Of a stretch of DNA of 64,000 bases, positions 44,088-55,406 are shown piece by piece. The notes under the pieces were generated by a model. The model was not told where the DNA came from and made no database searches. It saw only the letters and a program-made list of their open reading frames with translations. Each line of letters opens with the position of its first letter. Position 1 is the stretch's first letter. The stretch comes from Serratia marcescens. GTDB taxonomy: Bacteria; Pseudomonadota; Gammaproteobacteria; Enterobacterales; Enterobacteriaceae. The DNA lies in contig NZ_JARVZZ010000001.1 in assembly GCF_029846115.1 (NCBI RefSeq), positions 4,092,001 through 4,156,000 of the forward strand, written 5' to 3'. The translations under genes were made by a program, and so were the position numbers.

Positions 44088-44507
44088 ATGCTGGTACAAC
44101 CCTATCTGTTTTTCAGCGGTAACTGTGAGCAAGCGATTAACTTCTACGTACAGCAGTTGAATGCCAAAATTGAAATGGTCATGCGTTATAAAGACATGCC
44201 CGAAGAGGCCCGGCAAGGCGGGCCGCAGGACGCCAATCCGGAAGCGATCATGCATGCGCGCCTGCTGATCGGCGACGGCGTACTAATGGCCTCCGACGGC
44301 TGTCCGCAAGATGACAGCGGCGGCGCTTCTCACAAAGGTTTCTCGCTGTCGCTGAACCCCAGCGATGCGGAACAAGGACGCAGACTGTTCGACAATCTGG
44401 CGCAGGGCGGCCAGGTAACGATGCCGTACCAAGCTACCTTCTGGGCCAAAGGCTTTGGCATGCTGACCGACAAATTCGGCGTCAACTGGATGATCAACGT
44501 GGAATAA
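44088..44507 (+). CDS. VOC-family protein (PhnB/YjdN-like)
   Basis: A 139-residue glyoxalase-fold protein. LVQPYLFFSGNCEQAINFYV and NPEAIMHARLLIGDGVLMAS, then YQATFWAKGFGMLTDKFGVN, match PhnB/YjdN. Metal or substrate is not known. The start is preceded by a weak site (AATGTC). Confidence 0.85.
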   Translation: MLVQPYLFFSGNCEQAINFYVQQLNAKIEMVMRYKDMPEEARQGGPQDANPEAIMHARLLIGDGVLMASDGCPQDDSGGASHKGFSLSLNPSDAEQGRRLFDNLAQGGQVTMPYQATFWAKGFGMLTDKFGVNWMINVE

Positions 44508-44522
44508 CCCGTCATGGCGCCG

Positions 44523-44717
44523 CTAGCCATAGCGGTGCCAGTCATACGCCGCCTTGGCGAACAGCAGGAACAGCAGCGCCAACAGCGCCAATCCCAACCG
44601 CCAATAGGGCGACCGGCGCCGCCGCCAGGCGAAGTACATCATCACCGCCAGCGTTCCCAGCGTAAGGGGGTAATACACCGCCAGCGTCAGTAAAGCGATA
44701 ATGATGTAATCCGACAT
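44523..44717 (-). CDS. small two-helix membrane protein
   Basis: A 64-residue protein with two hydrophobic segments: about residues 4-28 (IIIALLTLAVYYPLTLGTLA) and 40-56 (LGLALLALLFLLFAKAA), separated by AWRRRRSPYWR. No family recognised. It is convergent with the VOC gene, 15 bases away. Confidence 0.5.
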   Translation of the reverse strand: MSDYIIIALLTLAVYYPLTLGTLAVMMYFAWRRRRSPYWRLGLALLALLFLLFAKAAYDWHRYG

Positions 44718-44877
44718 GGCTCTTTCACTCCAACGTGTTCACACCGCCGCTGATGCGGGTTGCGATCGGCCTTTCGCCCTATCGCCTCGTTAAAGGCTAG
44801 AGGTCTAACGCATTTATGCATAAAATATAAGATTGCTCTTAACTCAAATTGAATAGTAATCAAACAACAAGGGTGAC

Positions 44878-46431
44878 ATGACTCAGCAGCAACCCATACA
44901 GGATGCCGTGCCGGCGCGCAGCGTTAAAAGCTCCCCATTATTATTTCAGGCCGGCGTGTTTGTCATCATCGTTGCCGCCACGCTGATCCTCTTTAACAGC
45001 TGGCAAATCTGGAACGCGCACCAGCGCGATCTGCGCAGCGCTGAACATGAATCCGCCAACCTCGCCCGCTCGCTGGCGCAGCATGCCGACGATACTTTCT
45101 TGCAGGTGGACGGCAACCTGCTCGATCTGACCGAACGTCTCCAAACCGACGGGTTGGGCCCATCGCAGCTGACGCGGCTGCAGCGCGTCATGCAGACGCA
45201 GGTCGGCAACCTGCCGCAGCTGCACGGGCTATTTCTCTACGATGCGCGCGGCCGCTGGCTGGCGACCTCCTCGGGCAAATTCATCAAGAACGCCAACAAC
45301 GCCGATCGCGATTACTTCAAATACCATCAAAACCGCGACGGCGGCGGCCTGTACATCGGCAAGGTGATCCGCAGCCGCACCACCGGCGATCTGATCATTC
45401 CCGTTTCGCGGCGTTTCAACAATCCGGACGGCAGCTTTGGCGGCGTGGTGCTGGCGACGCTGTACGTCGATTATTTCCGCCAGTTTTACGACAGCTTCGC
45501 CCTCAACACCGACGCCTCCCTGAATCTGCTGCTGGCGGACGGCACCATCCTTTACCGCCGCCCATACTCGGCGGCGTCGATCGGTAAAAACATCGCCAAG
45601 GGCGTGCTGTTCAGCGAAATTTTGCCGCATTCGGAATTCGGTAACGCCACCATCACCTCGCTGTACGACAAAGTGGAGCGTATCTACGGCTATTCGCGGG
45701 TCAACCGCTTTCCGTTGGTGATCGCCGCCGGGTTGTCGAAACGCGACGCGCTGGCGGACTGGCGCACCGACGCCGGTCTGTTCGCCGCCGGCGGCCTCTC
45801 TCTGCTGATGATCCTGTTGGCGATGGGCATGGTGCTGCTGCGGCAAATCAAGCACAGCATGCAAACCGAAGCCGAGCTGATGCGCACCCGCGATCAGCTG
45901 ACCAGCATCAACCAGATGCTCGAAGAGCTGGCGCTGCTGGACGGCCTGACCGGGCTGGCCAACCGCCGCCAGTTTGATATCGCGCTGAAGAACGAGCTGG
46001 CGCGGGCTTCGCGCAACTACCGCAGCGTGGCGCTGCTGATGCTGGATATCGACTATTTCAAACAGTACAACGACAGCTATGGCCACGTCGCCGGTGACCA
46101 GTGCCTGCAGCAGATCGGCCAAACGCTCAAAGGATTGGCATGCCGAAGCAACGACGTGCTGGCGCGTTACGGCGGCGAAGAGATGGGGATTATCCTGCCG
46201 GATACCGACGTTCAGGGCGCGCTGATTTTCGCCGAACGCGTCATCCAGGCGGTGCGCGATCTGAAAATTCCGCATCAGGGCAACCCGCACGGCATCGTCA
46301 CTATCAGCATCGGCATCTGCGCCAAAGTGCCGCATATGTATAACGATACGCCGATCAGCTTTATCAATGAGGCGGACAGTGCGTTATATCAGGCCAAGAA
46401 AAAAGGCAAAAACTGCATTTACGGCGCTTAA
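44878..46431 (+). CDS. membrane diguanylate cyclase with periplasmic sensor
   Basis: A 517-residue protein. A membrane helix (about residues 24-45) leads to a periplasmic dCACHE-like sensor (about 46-295, YIGKVIRSRTTGDLIIPVSR), a second helix (about 300-320, GLSLLMILLAMGMVLLRQI) and a C-terminal GGDEF domain: LDGLTGLANRRQFD, LMLDIDYFKQYNDSYGHVAG, LARYGGEEMGIIL. The signature is GGEEM, with Met in place of the usual Phe; an RSND I-site lies five residues upstream, so c-di-GMP feedback is likely. Catalysis is likely but not certain. Confidence 0.85.
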   Translation: MTQQQPIQDAVPARSVKSSPLLFQAGVFVIIVAATLILFNSWQIWNAHQRDLRSAEHESANLARSLAQHADDTFLQVDGNLLDLTERLQTDGLGPSQLTRLQRVMQTQVGNLPQLHGLFLYDARGRWLATSSGKFIKNANNADRDYFKYHQNRDGGGLYIGKVIRSRTTGDLIIPVSRRFNNPDGSFGGVVLATLYVDYFRQFYDSFALNTDASLNLLLADGTILYRRPYSAASIGKNIAKGVLFSEILPHSEFGNATITSLYDKVERIYGYSRVNRFPLVIAAGLSKRDALADWRTDAGLFAAGGLSLLMILLAMGMVLLRQIKHSMQTEAELMRTRDQLTSINQMLEELALLDGLTGLANRRQFDIALKNELARASRNYRSVALLMLDIDYFKQYNDSYGHVAGDQCLQQIGQTLKGLACRSNDVLARYGGEEMGIILPDTDVQGALIFAERVIQAVRDLKIPHQGNPHGIVTISIGICAKVPHMYNDTPISFINEADSALYQAKKKGKNCIYGA

Positions 46432-46912
46432 TCATTACTCGGGTCACCAAAATTTGGCGGCCCGATTTATTCTACCGACAAAATGAAATAATTCCCCTCC
46501 GCAACATTATTTCCCCGGTTTACCCTGCACGTTGAATAGAATAACGCCAATAAATAAGCAGAATATTTATTTTCATTATAATTCAATAAGATAAAAACTC
46601 GCCATTCCGCAGACAATTCGTGCCATTTTTGATTATTCGTGCCCACGCACAGCCCCGTTTAGCCCTCGTTTACTTTTCATTGGTATTGCCGGTGATACCC
46701 TTATTGGGACTATTCTCTATATCAGGAAGCCATCGCACGCTTCGGCGCACTGCTCCCTGCTGATACATCCATAATAGAACCCACAAATTTCACGTTGCAA
46801 TTGGGCGGCCTGTTGACGCCGCTCCAGCCAGCCACTGCGCAAGCCAGTGCAGCCAATCACGCGGCAACCTGAAAGGCGGGAATAAAGCGATATAGATTTG
46901 CGAGGAGATCTC
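46432..46912. other. non-coding stretch before the Kdo hydroxylase gene
   Basis: AT-rich. Sequences resembling promoters (TTGATTATTCGTGCCC; TTATTGGGACTATTCTC) occur but no repeated or dyad site is clear. No gene is seen. Confidence 0.5.
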
Positions 46913-47806
46913 ATGCCTACTGGCGATATTATACGTGAACAAGCCGTCCTGACGCTGCCGTTACGACAATGGGCGGCGCAAGAAGCATCCAGCGCGGTCA
47001 GCGAACTGGAACAGGGCAAGGTGCTGTTTCTGCCCGAACTGGCCTTCACCCTGTCTGAACAGGAAATGCCGCTGCTGGATCCGTCGTTGGTCGATCCGAA
47101 GCGCAAAAACATTAGCTATCAACCGCTGTCCGGCAAGCTGAGCGGCGTCGCCGTCGCGGAACGCCGCCAGCAGGTTCAGCAACTGCTGGAGCGCTATTAC
47201 CAATCCTGCCGCCAGCTGATCGCCGGGCTGTTGCCTGAGTATCAGGAGGGGCTGCACCACCCGACCGGCAGCCTGCGCTTGCATCCGGTCTCCGCCTGGC
47301 GGGCGACCAGTTCCTGGCGCAAAGACGATAGCCGGCTGCACGTCGACGCTTTCCCGTCGCGCCCGAACTACGGTGAACGCATTCTGCGCATTTTCACCAA
47401 CATCAATCCGCACGGCGAGCATCGCCAATGGCGGGTCGGCGAGCCGTTCCCTGAGCTGGCAACACGCTTTATGCCGCGCCTCGCACGCTACTCCGCCTTC
47501 AGCAGCTGGTTGCAGCATCAGGTGCGCATCACCAAAACCCGCCGCAGCCATTATGACCACCTGATGCTGCAGTTGCATGACGCCATGAAGGCCGACGGCG
47601 ATTATCAGCAACAGGGGCCGCAGCTGGCGCTGGCGTTCCCGCCGGGCAGCAGTTGGATTTGCTTCTCGGACCAAACGCCGCACGCCGCGATGGGCGGCCA
47701 GTTTATGCTGGAACAGACTTTCCTGCTGCCGGTCAATAAAATGCAGGATCCGCAGCGTTCACCGCTGAAAGTGCTGGAACAGCTGCGCGGCCAGCCGTTG
47801 ATCTGA
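46913..47806 (+). CDS. kdoO: Kdo hydroxylase (KdoO-like)
   Basis: A 297-residue member of the Kdo hydroxylase family (Fe(II)/2-oxoglutarate-dependent). WRKDDSRLHVDAFPSRPNYG (about residues 136-155) contains an HxD iron motif, and WICFSDQTPHAAMGGQFML the distal His. It converts Kdo to Ko in lipopolysaccharide of Serratia and Yersinia, supporting the host guess. ATG 46913 follows GAGGAGAT; a TTG at 46898 is rejected. Confidence 0.85.
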   Translation: MPTGDIIREQAVLTLPLRQWAAQEASSAVSELEQGKVLFLPELAFTLSEQEMPLLDPSLVDPKRKNISYQPLSGKLSGVAVAERRQQVQQLLERYYQSCRQLIAGLLPEYQEGLHHPTGSLRLHPVSAWRATSSWRKDDSRLHVDAFPSRPNYGERILRIFTNINPHGEHRQWRVGEPFPELATRFMPRLARYSAFSSWLQHQVRITKTRRSHYDHLMLQLHDAMKADGDYQQQGPQLALAFPPGSSWICFSDQTPHAAMGGQFMLEQTFLLPVNKMQDPQRSPLKVLEQLRGQPLI

Positions 47807-47814
47807 CTGATTCG

Positions 47815-47839
47815 CCGCCGCCGGGGATGCCGGCGGCGG
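47815..47839. terminator. hairpin between kdoO and paaZ ends
   Basis: CCGCCGCCGG and CCGGCGGCGG form a perfect 10-bp stem between the convergent genes; GC-rich without a long U-run. Confidence 0.5.
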
Positions 47840-47849
47840 CCAACGCGCA

Positions 47850-49916
<2,067 letters not shown>

Positions 49917-50102
49917 GTGCCCTCCGGAATTCATAAATTTTCACCTTATAGCTTAATTACGTATCACATAAACGCCAGCCCGCGCCAAACCAAATTTTAA
50001 CAAAAATAAAACAAAAGGCGCTTTCAGAGCGTTTCATCTGTCATAAACCAGGCATCAATCACTTTATTTATCAAATAAAATCAAAATTATAACAAAACAC
50101 CC

Positions 50103-50118
50103 TGTGAGTCACCTCGCA
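50103..50118. promoter_or_regulatory. candidate CRP site in the paa intergenic region
   Basis: TGTGA-GTCACC-TCGCA, one mismatch from TGTGA-N6-TCACA. Carbon catabolite control of paa by CRP is known in Escherichia. Confidence 0.5.
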
Positions 50119-50176
50119 AAACCACATGAATTACGTTTGATCTTTTTGTTATCAGTTTGTAGCCTTATGGTTAGTT

Positions 50177-50224
50177 AAAGTGATTCACATTTTTACCATT
50201 TATGTGAAAAATACGAATCATCAA
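50177..50224. promoter_or_regulatory. pair of PaaX-like half-sites before paaA
   Basis: AAAGTGATTCACATT (50177-50191) and, in inverted orientation, AATACGAATCATCAA (50210-50224, minus strand TTGATGATTCGTATT) each resemble the PaaX consensus WWTRTGATTCGYGWT. The second ends 10 bases before the paaA start codon. Confidence 0.6.
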
Positions 50225-50233
50225 GAGGAAAGC

Positions 50234-51172
50234 ATGATAACTGAAGCACAGTATCAGCAGCATTTCGACGACAAGATCGCGGCGGATATCGCCATTGAGG
50301 CCAAAGACTGGATGCCGGACGCCTACCGTCAGAATCTGATTCGGCAGATCGGCCAACACGCCCACTCGGAAGTCATCGGCATGCTGCCGGAAGCCAACTG
50401 GCTGACGCGCGCCCCCACGCTGCGCCGCAAGGCGGTGCTGCTGGCCAAAGTGCAGGACGAAGCCGGCCACGGTCTGTATCTCTACAGCGCCGCCGAGACC
50501 CTCGGCTGTTCGCGCCAGGACATCTACCAAAAGATGCTCGACGGCAAGATGAAGTACTCCTCTATCTTCAATTACCCCACGCTCAACTGGGCGGATATCG
50601 GCGTGATCGGCTGGCTGGTCGACGGCGCCGCCATCGTCAACCAGGTGGCGCTGTGCCGCGCGTCCTACGGCCCCTATGCGCGGGCGATGGTGAAGATTTG
50701 CAAAGAGGAAAGTTTCCACCAGCGCCAGGGCTACGAGGCGGTCATGGCGATGGCCAACGGCAGCGACACGCAGCGCGCCATGCTGCAGGACGCCATCGAT
50801 CGCTTCTGGTGGCCGGTGCTGATGATGTTCGGCCCGAGCGACGCCGACTCCCCCCACAGCGCCCAAAGCATGGCGTGGAAGATCAAACGCCACAGCAACG
50901 ATGAGCTGCGGCAGAAGTTCGTCGACAACACCGTGCCGCAGCTTGAAGCGCTGGGTATGACGGCGCCGGATCCTGATCTGCACTGGGACGCCGCTGCGGG
51001 CCACTATCGTTTCGGCGAAATCGACTGGAGCGAGCTGCATGAGGTGATAAAAGGGCGCGGCCAATGCAACCACGAACGCCTGCAGGCCAAACGCCGCGCC
51101 TGGGAAGACGGCGCCTGGGTGCGCGACGGCGCCATGGCCCACGCCGCGAAAAACGCCGCCTCCGCCGCATAG
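50234..51172 (+). CDS. paaA: phenylacetyl-CoA 1,2-epoxidase subunit PaaA
   Basis: A 312-residue diiron monooxygenase, the catalytic subunit of the PaaABCE epoxidase that adds oxygen to phenylacetyl-Co[21 protein letters not shown] and [20 protein letters not shown] contain the iron-binding EAGH and ExxxH residues. [20 protein letters not shown] and the polar C terminus are typical. ATG 50234 follows AAGAGGAAAGC. It opens a tightly spaced operon to paaY. Confidence 0.95.
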   Translation: MITEAQYQQHFDDKIAADIAIEAKDWMPDAYRQNLIRQIGQHAHSEVIGMLPEANWLTRAPTLRRKAVLLAKVQDEAGHGLYLYSAAETLGCSRQDIYQKMLDGKMKYSSIFNYPTLNWADIGVIGWLVDGAAIVNQVALCRASYGPYARAMVKICKEESFHQRQGYEAVMAMANGSDTQRAMLQDAIDRFWWPVLMMFGPSDADSPHSAQSMAWKIKRHSNDELRQKFVDNTVPQLEALGMTAPDPDLHWDAAAGHYRFGEIDWSELHEVIKGRGQCNHERLQAKRRAWEDGAWVRDGAMAHAAKNAASAA

Positions 51173-51193
51173 CCAACATAAGGAACCGAGATC

Positions 51194-51481
51194 ATGAGCC
51201 ACGTTGAATGGCCGCTGTATGAAGTGTTTATCCGCAGCAAACAAGGGCTGGCGCATCGCCACGTCGGCAGCCTGCACGCTGCCGACGATCAAATGGCGCT
51301 GGAAAATGCCCGCGACGCCTATACGCGCCGCAACGAAGGCTGCTCGATCTGGGTGGTACAGTCGCGCCACCTGATCGCCTCGCAGCCGGAAGATCGCGGC
51401 GCGTTCTTCGATCCGTCCGAAGACAAGATCTACCGTCATCCGACGTTTTACACCATTCCCGACGGCATCAAGAACATGTAG
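51194..51481 (+). CDS. paaB: phenylacetyl-CoA epoxidase subunit PaaB
   Basis: A 95-residue bridging subunit of the epoxidase complex. WPLYEVFIRSKQGLAHRHVG, SLHAADDQMALENARDAYTR and IWVVQSRHL are conserved. Spacing of 22 bases from paaA and AAGGAA before the ATG support co-translation. Confidence 0.95.
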   Translation: MSHVEWPLYEVFIRSKQGLAHRHVGSLHAADDQMALENARDAYTRRNEGCSIWVVQSRHLIASQPEDRGAFFDPSEDKIYRHPTFYTIPDGIKNM

Positions 51482-51489
51482 AGGCGACC

Positions 51490-52248
51490 ATGACGGTTAA
51501 CGATCCGCGCATCAGCTATTTGCTCCGCCAGGGCGACACGCCTTTGATCCTCGCCCAGCGCCTGTGCGCCTGGTGCGGCCACGCGCCCGAGCTGGAAATC
51601 GATCTGGCGTTGGCCAACATCGGGCTCGATCTGCTCGGCCAGGCGCGCAACTTTCTGGGTTACGCCGCCGAACTGGCCGGCCCGCCCTGCAGCGAAGACA
51701 GCCTGGCCTTCGGCCGCGACGAGCGCCAGTTTCATAACCTGCTGTTGGCGGAGCAGCCGAACGGCGGTTTCAACGACACGCTGGTGCGTCAGTTCCTGCT
51801 CGATGCCTACCATGTACAGCTGCACCAGGCGCTGAGCCGCAGCCGCGATGCGCAGATCGCCGCCATCGCCGCCAAGTCATTGAAGGAGGCCGATTATCAC
51901 CTGCGCTTCAGCCACGGCTGGATGATCCGCCTGGGCGACGGCAACGACGTCAGCCACCGCAAGATCCAGCAATCGCTGGATAACCTGTGGCGCTTCACCG
52001 CCGAGCTGTTCCACGCCGACGCGCTGGAGCTGGAACTGGCGCAACAAGGCATCGCCGTCGATCCGCGCGAACTGCAGGCCCCCTGGCAAGCGCAGGTGGA
52101 AGAGACGCTGCGCCAGGCGACGCTGGCGCTGCCTGCCGAACAGGCGTTCCGGCACGGCGGCAAGCAAGGCCGGCACAGCGAACACCTCGGCCCGCTGCTG
52201 GCGGAAATGCAGTTCCTGCAGCGCGCCTATCCAAACGGTCAATGGTAG
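51490..52248 (+). CDS. paaC: phenylacetyl-CoA epoxidase structural subunit PaaC
   Basis: A 252-residue ferritin-like protein that is the inactive partner of PaaA. LGLDLLGQARNFLGYAAELA-like ANIGLDLLGQARNFLGYAAE and DEAF-less composition match; KSLKEADYHLRFSHGWMIRL is the conserved second helix pair. GAGGCG precedes the start, 8 bases after paaB. Confidence 0.93.
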   Translation: MTVNDPRISYLLRQGDTPLILAQRLCAWCGHAPELEIDLALANIGLDLLGQARNFLGYAAELAGPPCSEDSLAFGRDERQFHNLLLAEQPNGGFNDTLVRQFLLDAYHVQLHQALSRSRDAQIAAIAAKSLKEADYHLRFSHGWMIRLGDGNDVSHRKIQQSLDNLWRFTAELFHADALELELAQQGIAVDPRELQAPWQAQVEETLRQATLALPAEQAFRHGGKQGRHSEHLGPLLAEMQFLQRAYPNGQW

Positions 52249-52257
52249 GAGGCCGCG

Positions 52258-52755
52258 ATGAACGTCACCCGTTTGCAACCCGCCGAAATCCCGCAGATTT
52301 GGCACTGCCTGCAGCAGATCAGCGATCCCGAACTGCCGGTGCTGTCGATCACTGATTTGGGCATGGTGCGCGACGTGGCGCGCGACGGCGCGGGCTGGCG
52401 CGTGACCTTCACCCCGACATACTCCGGCTGCCCGGCCACCGAATTTCTGCTCAACGCCATCGAACAGCGGCTGGCGGCCGCCGGCTTCAGCCCGGTGCAG
52501 GTGGACATTCGCCTCAGCCCGGCCTGGACCACCGACTGGATGAACGCCGACGCCCGCGAGCGGCTGCGGCAATACGGCGTAGCGCCACCGCAGGGGCACA
52601 CCTGCGATCGGCCGCACGCCCACGGCCCGGTAGCCTGCCCGCGCTGCGGCAGCACCCACAGCGAGAAGATCAGCGAGTTCGGCTCCACCGCCTGTAAAGC
52701 GCTGTACCGCTGCTGCGACTGCCGGGAACCGTTCGATTATTTCAAATGCATATAG
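52258..52755 (+). CDS. paaD: PaaD, iron-sulfur assembly-like protein (DUF59/MIP18)
   Basis: A 165-residue protein. Its first part is MIP18/DUF59-like (QQISDPELPVLSITDLGMVR, TYSGCPATEFLLNAI), and its C-terminal part has Zn- or cluster-binding Cys pairs (ACPRCGSTHSEKISEFG, CCDCREPFDYFKC). It is needed for epoxidase maturation. TAGGAGG precedes the ATG. Confidence 0.93.
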   Translation: MNVTRLQPAEIPQIWHCLQQISDPELPVLSITDLGMVRDVARDGAGWRVTFTPTYSGCPATEFLLNAIEQRLAAAGFSPVQVDIRLSPAWTTDWMNADARERLRQYGVAPPQGHTCDRPHAHGPVACPRCGSTHSEKISEFGSTACKALYRCCDCREPFDYFKCI

Positions 52756-52768
52756 GAGCGCTGACACC

Positions 52769-53827
52769 ATGACGGTCTTTCATCGCCTGAATGTCGCCGC
52801 CATCGAGCGCGAAACGCCGGACGCCGTAGCCATCACCCTGCGGGTGCCCGAAGAGCTGCAAAACCAATACCGCTATACCCCCGGCCAGCACCTGACGCTC
52901 AAGGCGTTGGTCAACGGCGAAGAGCTGCGGCGTTGCTACTCCATCTGCAGTTCGCCGCAGGAAGGCCTGCTGCAGATCGGCGTGAAGGCGATTGACCAGG
53001 GGCGCTTCTCCGGCTTCGTCAACCGCATGCTGAAGGTCGGCGACGCGCTGGAGGTGATGGTGCCTCAGGGGCGCTTCGGCTACCAGCCGCAGGCAGAGCG
53101 CCACGGCAACTACCTGGCGATCGCCGCCGGCTCCGGCATCACGCCGATGCTGTCGATCATCAAGGCGACGCTGCTGCTCGAACCGGGCAGCAGCTTCACC
53201 CTGATCTACGGCAACCGCAACAGCCGTTCGATGATGTTCAAAGAGGCGCTGTCGGATCTGAAAAACCGCTACCCGCAACGTTTTCAGCCGCTGTATCTGT
53301 TCAGCCAGGAAAGTCTCGACAGCCCGTTGCTCAGCGGCCGCATCGACCGTGAACGCCTGACGGCGATCGGCGGCGCGCTGCTGGATTTCCGCGACTATGA
53401 CCACGCCTTTATCTGCGGGCCGGAATCGATGATGGACGACGCGCAAACCGTACTGGAACAGGCCGGCGTCCCGGCCGACCACATCCACAGCGAACGCTTC
53501 AACACCAGTGGCCTGGTCGCCCGCCCGCGAAGCAGCGGCGATCGCAACGCCACCCGGGTGGCGATCCTGCTTGACGGCCGCCGGTTGGATATCGAGGTCG
53601 GCGAACAGGACGACAGCATTCTCGACGCCGCGCTGCGCCAGGGAGCCGACCTGCCCTACGCCTGCAAAGGCGGCGTATGCGCCACCTGCAAATGCCGTCT
53701 GAAGGCCGGCCAGGTGGAGATGGGCGTCAACTACAGCCTGGAGCCGGATCAGTTGGCGGCGGGTTACGTATTGAGCTGCCAGTCGTGGCCGAAAGGCGAC
53801 GGCGTGGTATTGGACTTCGACGTCTAG
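52769..53827 (+). CDS. paaE: phenylacetyl-CoA epoxidase reductase PaaE
   Basis: A 352-residue flavin reductase with FAD domain (YTPGQHLTLKALVNGEELRR, CYSICSSPQEG), NAD domain (AIAAGSGITPMLSIIKATL) and a C-terminal 2Fe-2S plant-type ferredoxin (LPYACKGGVCATCKCRL, LSCQSWP). It feeds electrons from NADPH to PaaAC. Confidence 0.95.
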   Translation: MTVFHRLNVAAIERETPDAVAITLRVPEELQNQYRYTPGQHLTLKALVNGEELRRCYSICSSPQEGLLQIGVKAIDQGRFSGFVNRMLKVGDALEVMVPQGRFGYQPQAERHGNYLAIAAGSGITPMLSIIKATLLLEPGSSFTLIYGNRNSRSMMFKEALSDLKNRYPQRFQPLYLFSQESLDSPLLSGRIDRERLTAIGGALLDFRDYDHAFICGPESMMDDAQTVLEQAGVPADHIHSERFNTSGLVARPRSSGDRNATRVAILLDGRRLDIEVGEQDDSILDAALRQGADLPYACKGGVCATCKCRLKAGQVEMGVNYSLEPDQLAAGYVLSCQSWPKGDGVVLDFDV

Positions 53828-53835
53828 GAGCCGCG

Positions 53836-54609
53836 ATGGACACCCCCTTTATTTTGCATCAGCAGCAGCACCGCGTGGTCACGCTGACGCTGCATCGCCC
53901 GGAGGCGCGTAACGCCCTGAGCACGCCGTGCCTGGAACAGCTGGTTGCCCGACTGGAGCAGGCCGACGCCGACAGCGGCGTGGGCGCCGTGGTGATCGCC
54001 GGCGCGGCGCGCTTCTTCGCCGCCGGTGCCGATCTGCGCGAACTGCAACAGCAGGATCTGGCGGCCGCGCTGGCGGATCGCCGTCCGCAGCTGTGGCAGC
54101 GTCTGGCGCAGTTCAGCAAGCCGCTGCTGGCGGCGGTGAACGGTTATGCCCTGGGCGCCGGCTGCGAGCTGGCGCTGGCCTGCGACATCGTCATCGGCGG
54201 CGAAAGCGCCCGCTTCGGCCTGCCGGAGATCACCCTCGGCCTGATGCCGGGCGCCGGAGGCACCCAGCGCCTGATCCGCTGCGTCGGCAAGTCGCGCGCC
54301 AGCCAGATGGTGCTGACCGGTGAGCCCATCGATGCCCGCACCGCGCTGCAGGCCGGCCTGATCAGCGAAGTGTGCGTCGATGCCCTGACGCTGGAACGCA
54401 CACAGCAGATGGCCGATCGCATCAGCCGTCAAGCGCCGTTGGCGCTGCGCGCCGCCAAACAGGCGCTGAAACAGGCCGAGGAAACCGGCCTTAGCCAGGG
54501 GCTGGCGATGGAGCGTCAGCAGTTCGTCACCCTGGCCGCCACCGACGATCGCCGCGAAGGCATCGCCGCCTTTTTCGAAAAACGTACGCCAAACTATCAG
54601 GGGCGCTGA
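53836..54609 (+). CDS. paaF: 2,3-dehydroadipyl-CoA hydratase PaaF
   Basis: A 257-residue crotonase. VVTLTLHRPEARNALSTPCL, IAGAARFFAAGADLRELQQQ (oxyanion loop) and YALGAGCELALACDIVIGGE, GLPEITLGLMPGAGGTQRLI are conserved; the Glu pair fits enoyl-CoA hydratases. Start 53836 follows TAGGAGCCGCG. Confidence 0.93.
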   Translation: MDTPFILHQQQHRVVTLTLHRPEARNALSTPCLEQLVARLEQADADSGVGAVVIAGAARFFAAGADLRELQQQDLAAALADRRPQLWQRLAQFSKPLLAAVNGYALGAGCELALACDIVIGGESARFGLPEITLGLMPGAGGTQRLIRCVGKSRASQMVLTGEPIDARTALQAGLISEVCVDALTLERTQQMADRISRQAPLALRAAKQALKQAEETGLSQGLAMERQQFVTLAATDDRREGIAAFFEKRTPNYQGR

Positions 54610-54612
54610 TTT

Positions 54613-55404
54613 ATGGATAACGCATTGATTCTCAGCCATCTCGACGCCGGCGTGTTGACGCTGACCCTCAACCGGCCGGATCGGCTCAACAGCTTTAACG
54701 ATGAGATGCATCGCCAGCTGAGCGAAGCGCTGACGCAAGCCGAGCGCGACGACAGCGTACGCTGCCTGCTGATCGCCGGTGCCGGGCGCGGTTTCTGCGC
54801 CGGGCAGGATCTCAACGATCGCAACGTCAGCGCCGATCAGCAGGCGCCGGATCTCGGCCTGTCGGTCGAACGTTTTTACAACCCCCTGATCCGTCGCCTG
54901 ACCGCCCTGCCGAAGCCGGTGGTATGCGCAGTCAACGGCGTGGCGGCCGGCGCCGGCGCCGCGCTGGCCCTGGCGTGCGATATCGTCATCGCCGCCGACA
55001 ATGCCAGCTTCATTCAGTCGTTCTGCCGTCTGGGGCTGGTGCCTGACTCCGGCGGCAGCTGGTTCCTGCCGCGGCTGGCCGGCCACGCCCGCGCGATGGG
55101 CATGGCCTTACTGGGTGACAAAATCAGCGCCCAACAGGCGCTGGCGTGGGGCATGATCTGGCAGGTGGTGCCGGCGGATGAATTGGCCGACCGCACGCAA
55201 ACGCTGGCACGCCATCTGGCCACCCAGCCGACCTACGGCCTGGGGCTGATCAAGAAAGCCCTCTACAGCTCGGCCACCAACAGCCTCGATCAGCAGCTCG
55301 ATCTGGAGCGCGATCTGCAACGCCTGGGCGGCCGCAGCGACGACTATCGCGAAGGCGTCAGCGCGTTCTTTGCCAAACGCACGCCAAACTTCAGCGGGAA
55401 ATAG
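54613..55404 (+). CDS. paaG: 1,2-epoxyphenylacetyl-CoA isomerase PaaG
   Basis: A 263-residue crotonase that isomerises the epoxide to oxepin-CoA. GVLTLTLNRPDRLNSFNDEM, LIAGAGRGFCAGQDLNDRNV and VNGVAAGAGAALALACDIVI, RLGLVPDSGGSWFLPRLAGH are typical, and the ADNASFIQSF region fits PaaG rather than PaaF. It starts 3 bases after paaF. Confidence 0.93.
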   Translation: MDNALILSHLDAGVLTLTLNRPDRLNSFNDEMHRQLSEALTQAERDDSVRCLLIAGAGRGFCAGQDLNDRNVSADQQAPDLGLSVERFYNPLIRRLTALPKPVVCAVNGVAAGAGAALALACDIVIAADNASFIQSFCRLGLVPDSGGSWFLPRLAGHARAMGMALLGDKISAQQALAWGMIWQVVPADELADRTQTLARHLATQPTYGLGLIKKALYSSATNSLDQQLDLERDLQRLGGRSDDYREGVSAFFAKRTPNFSGK

Positions 55405-55406
55405 CC

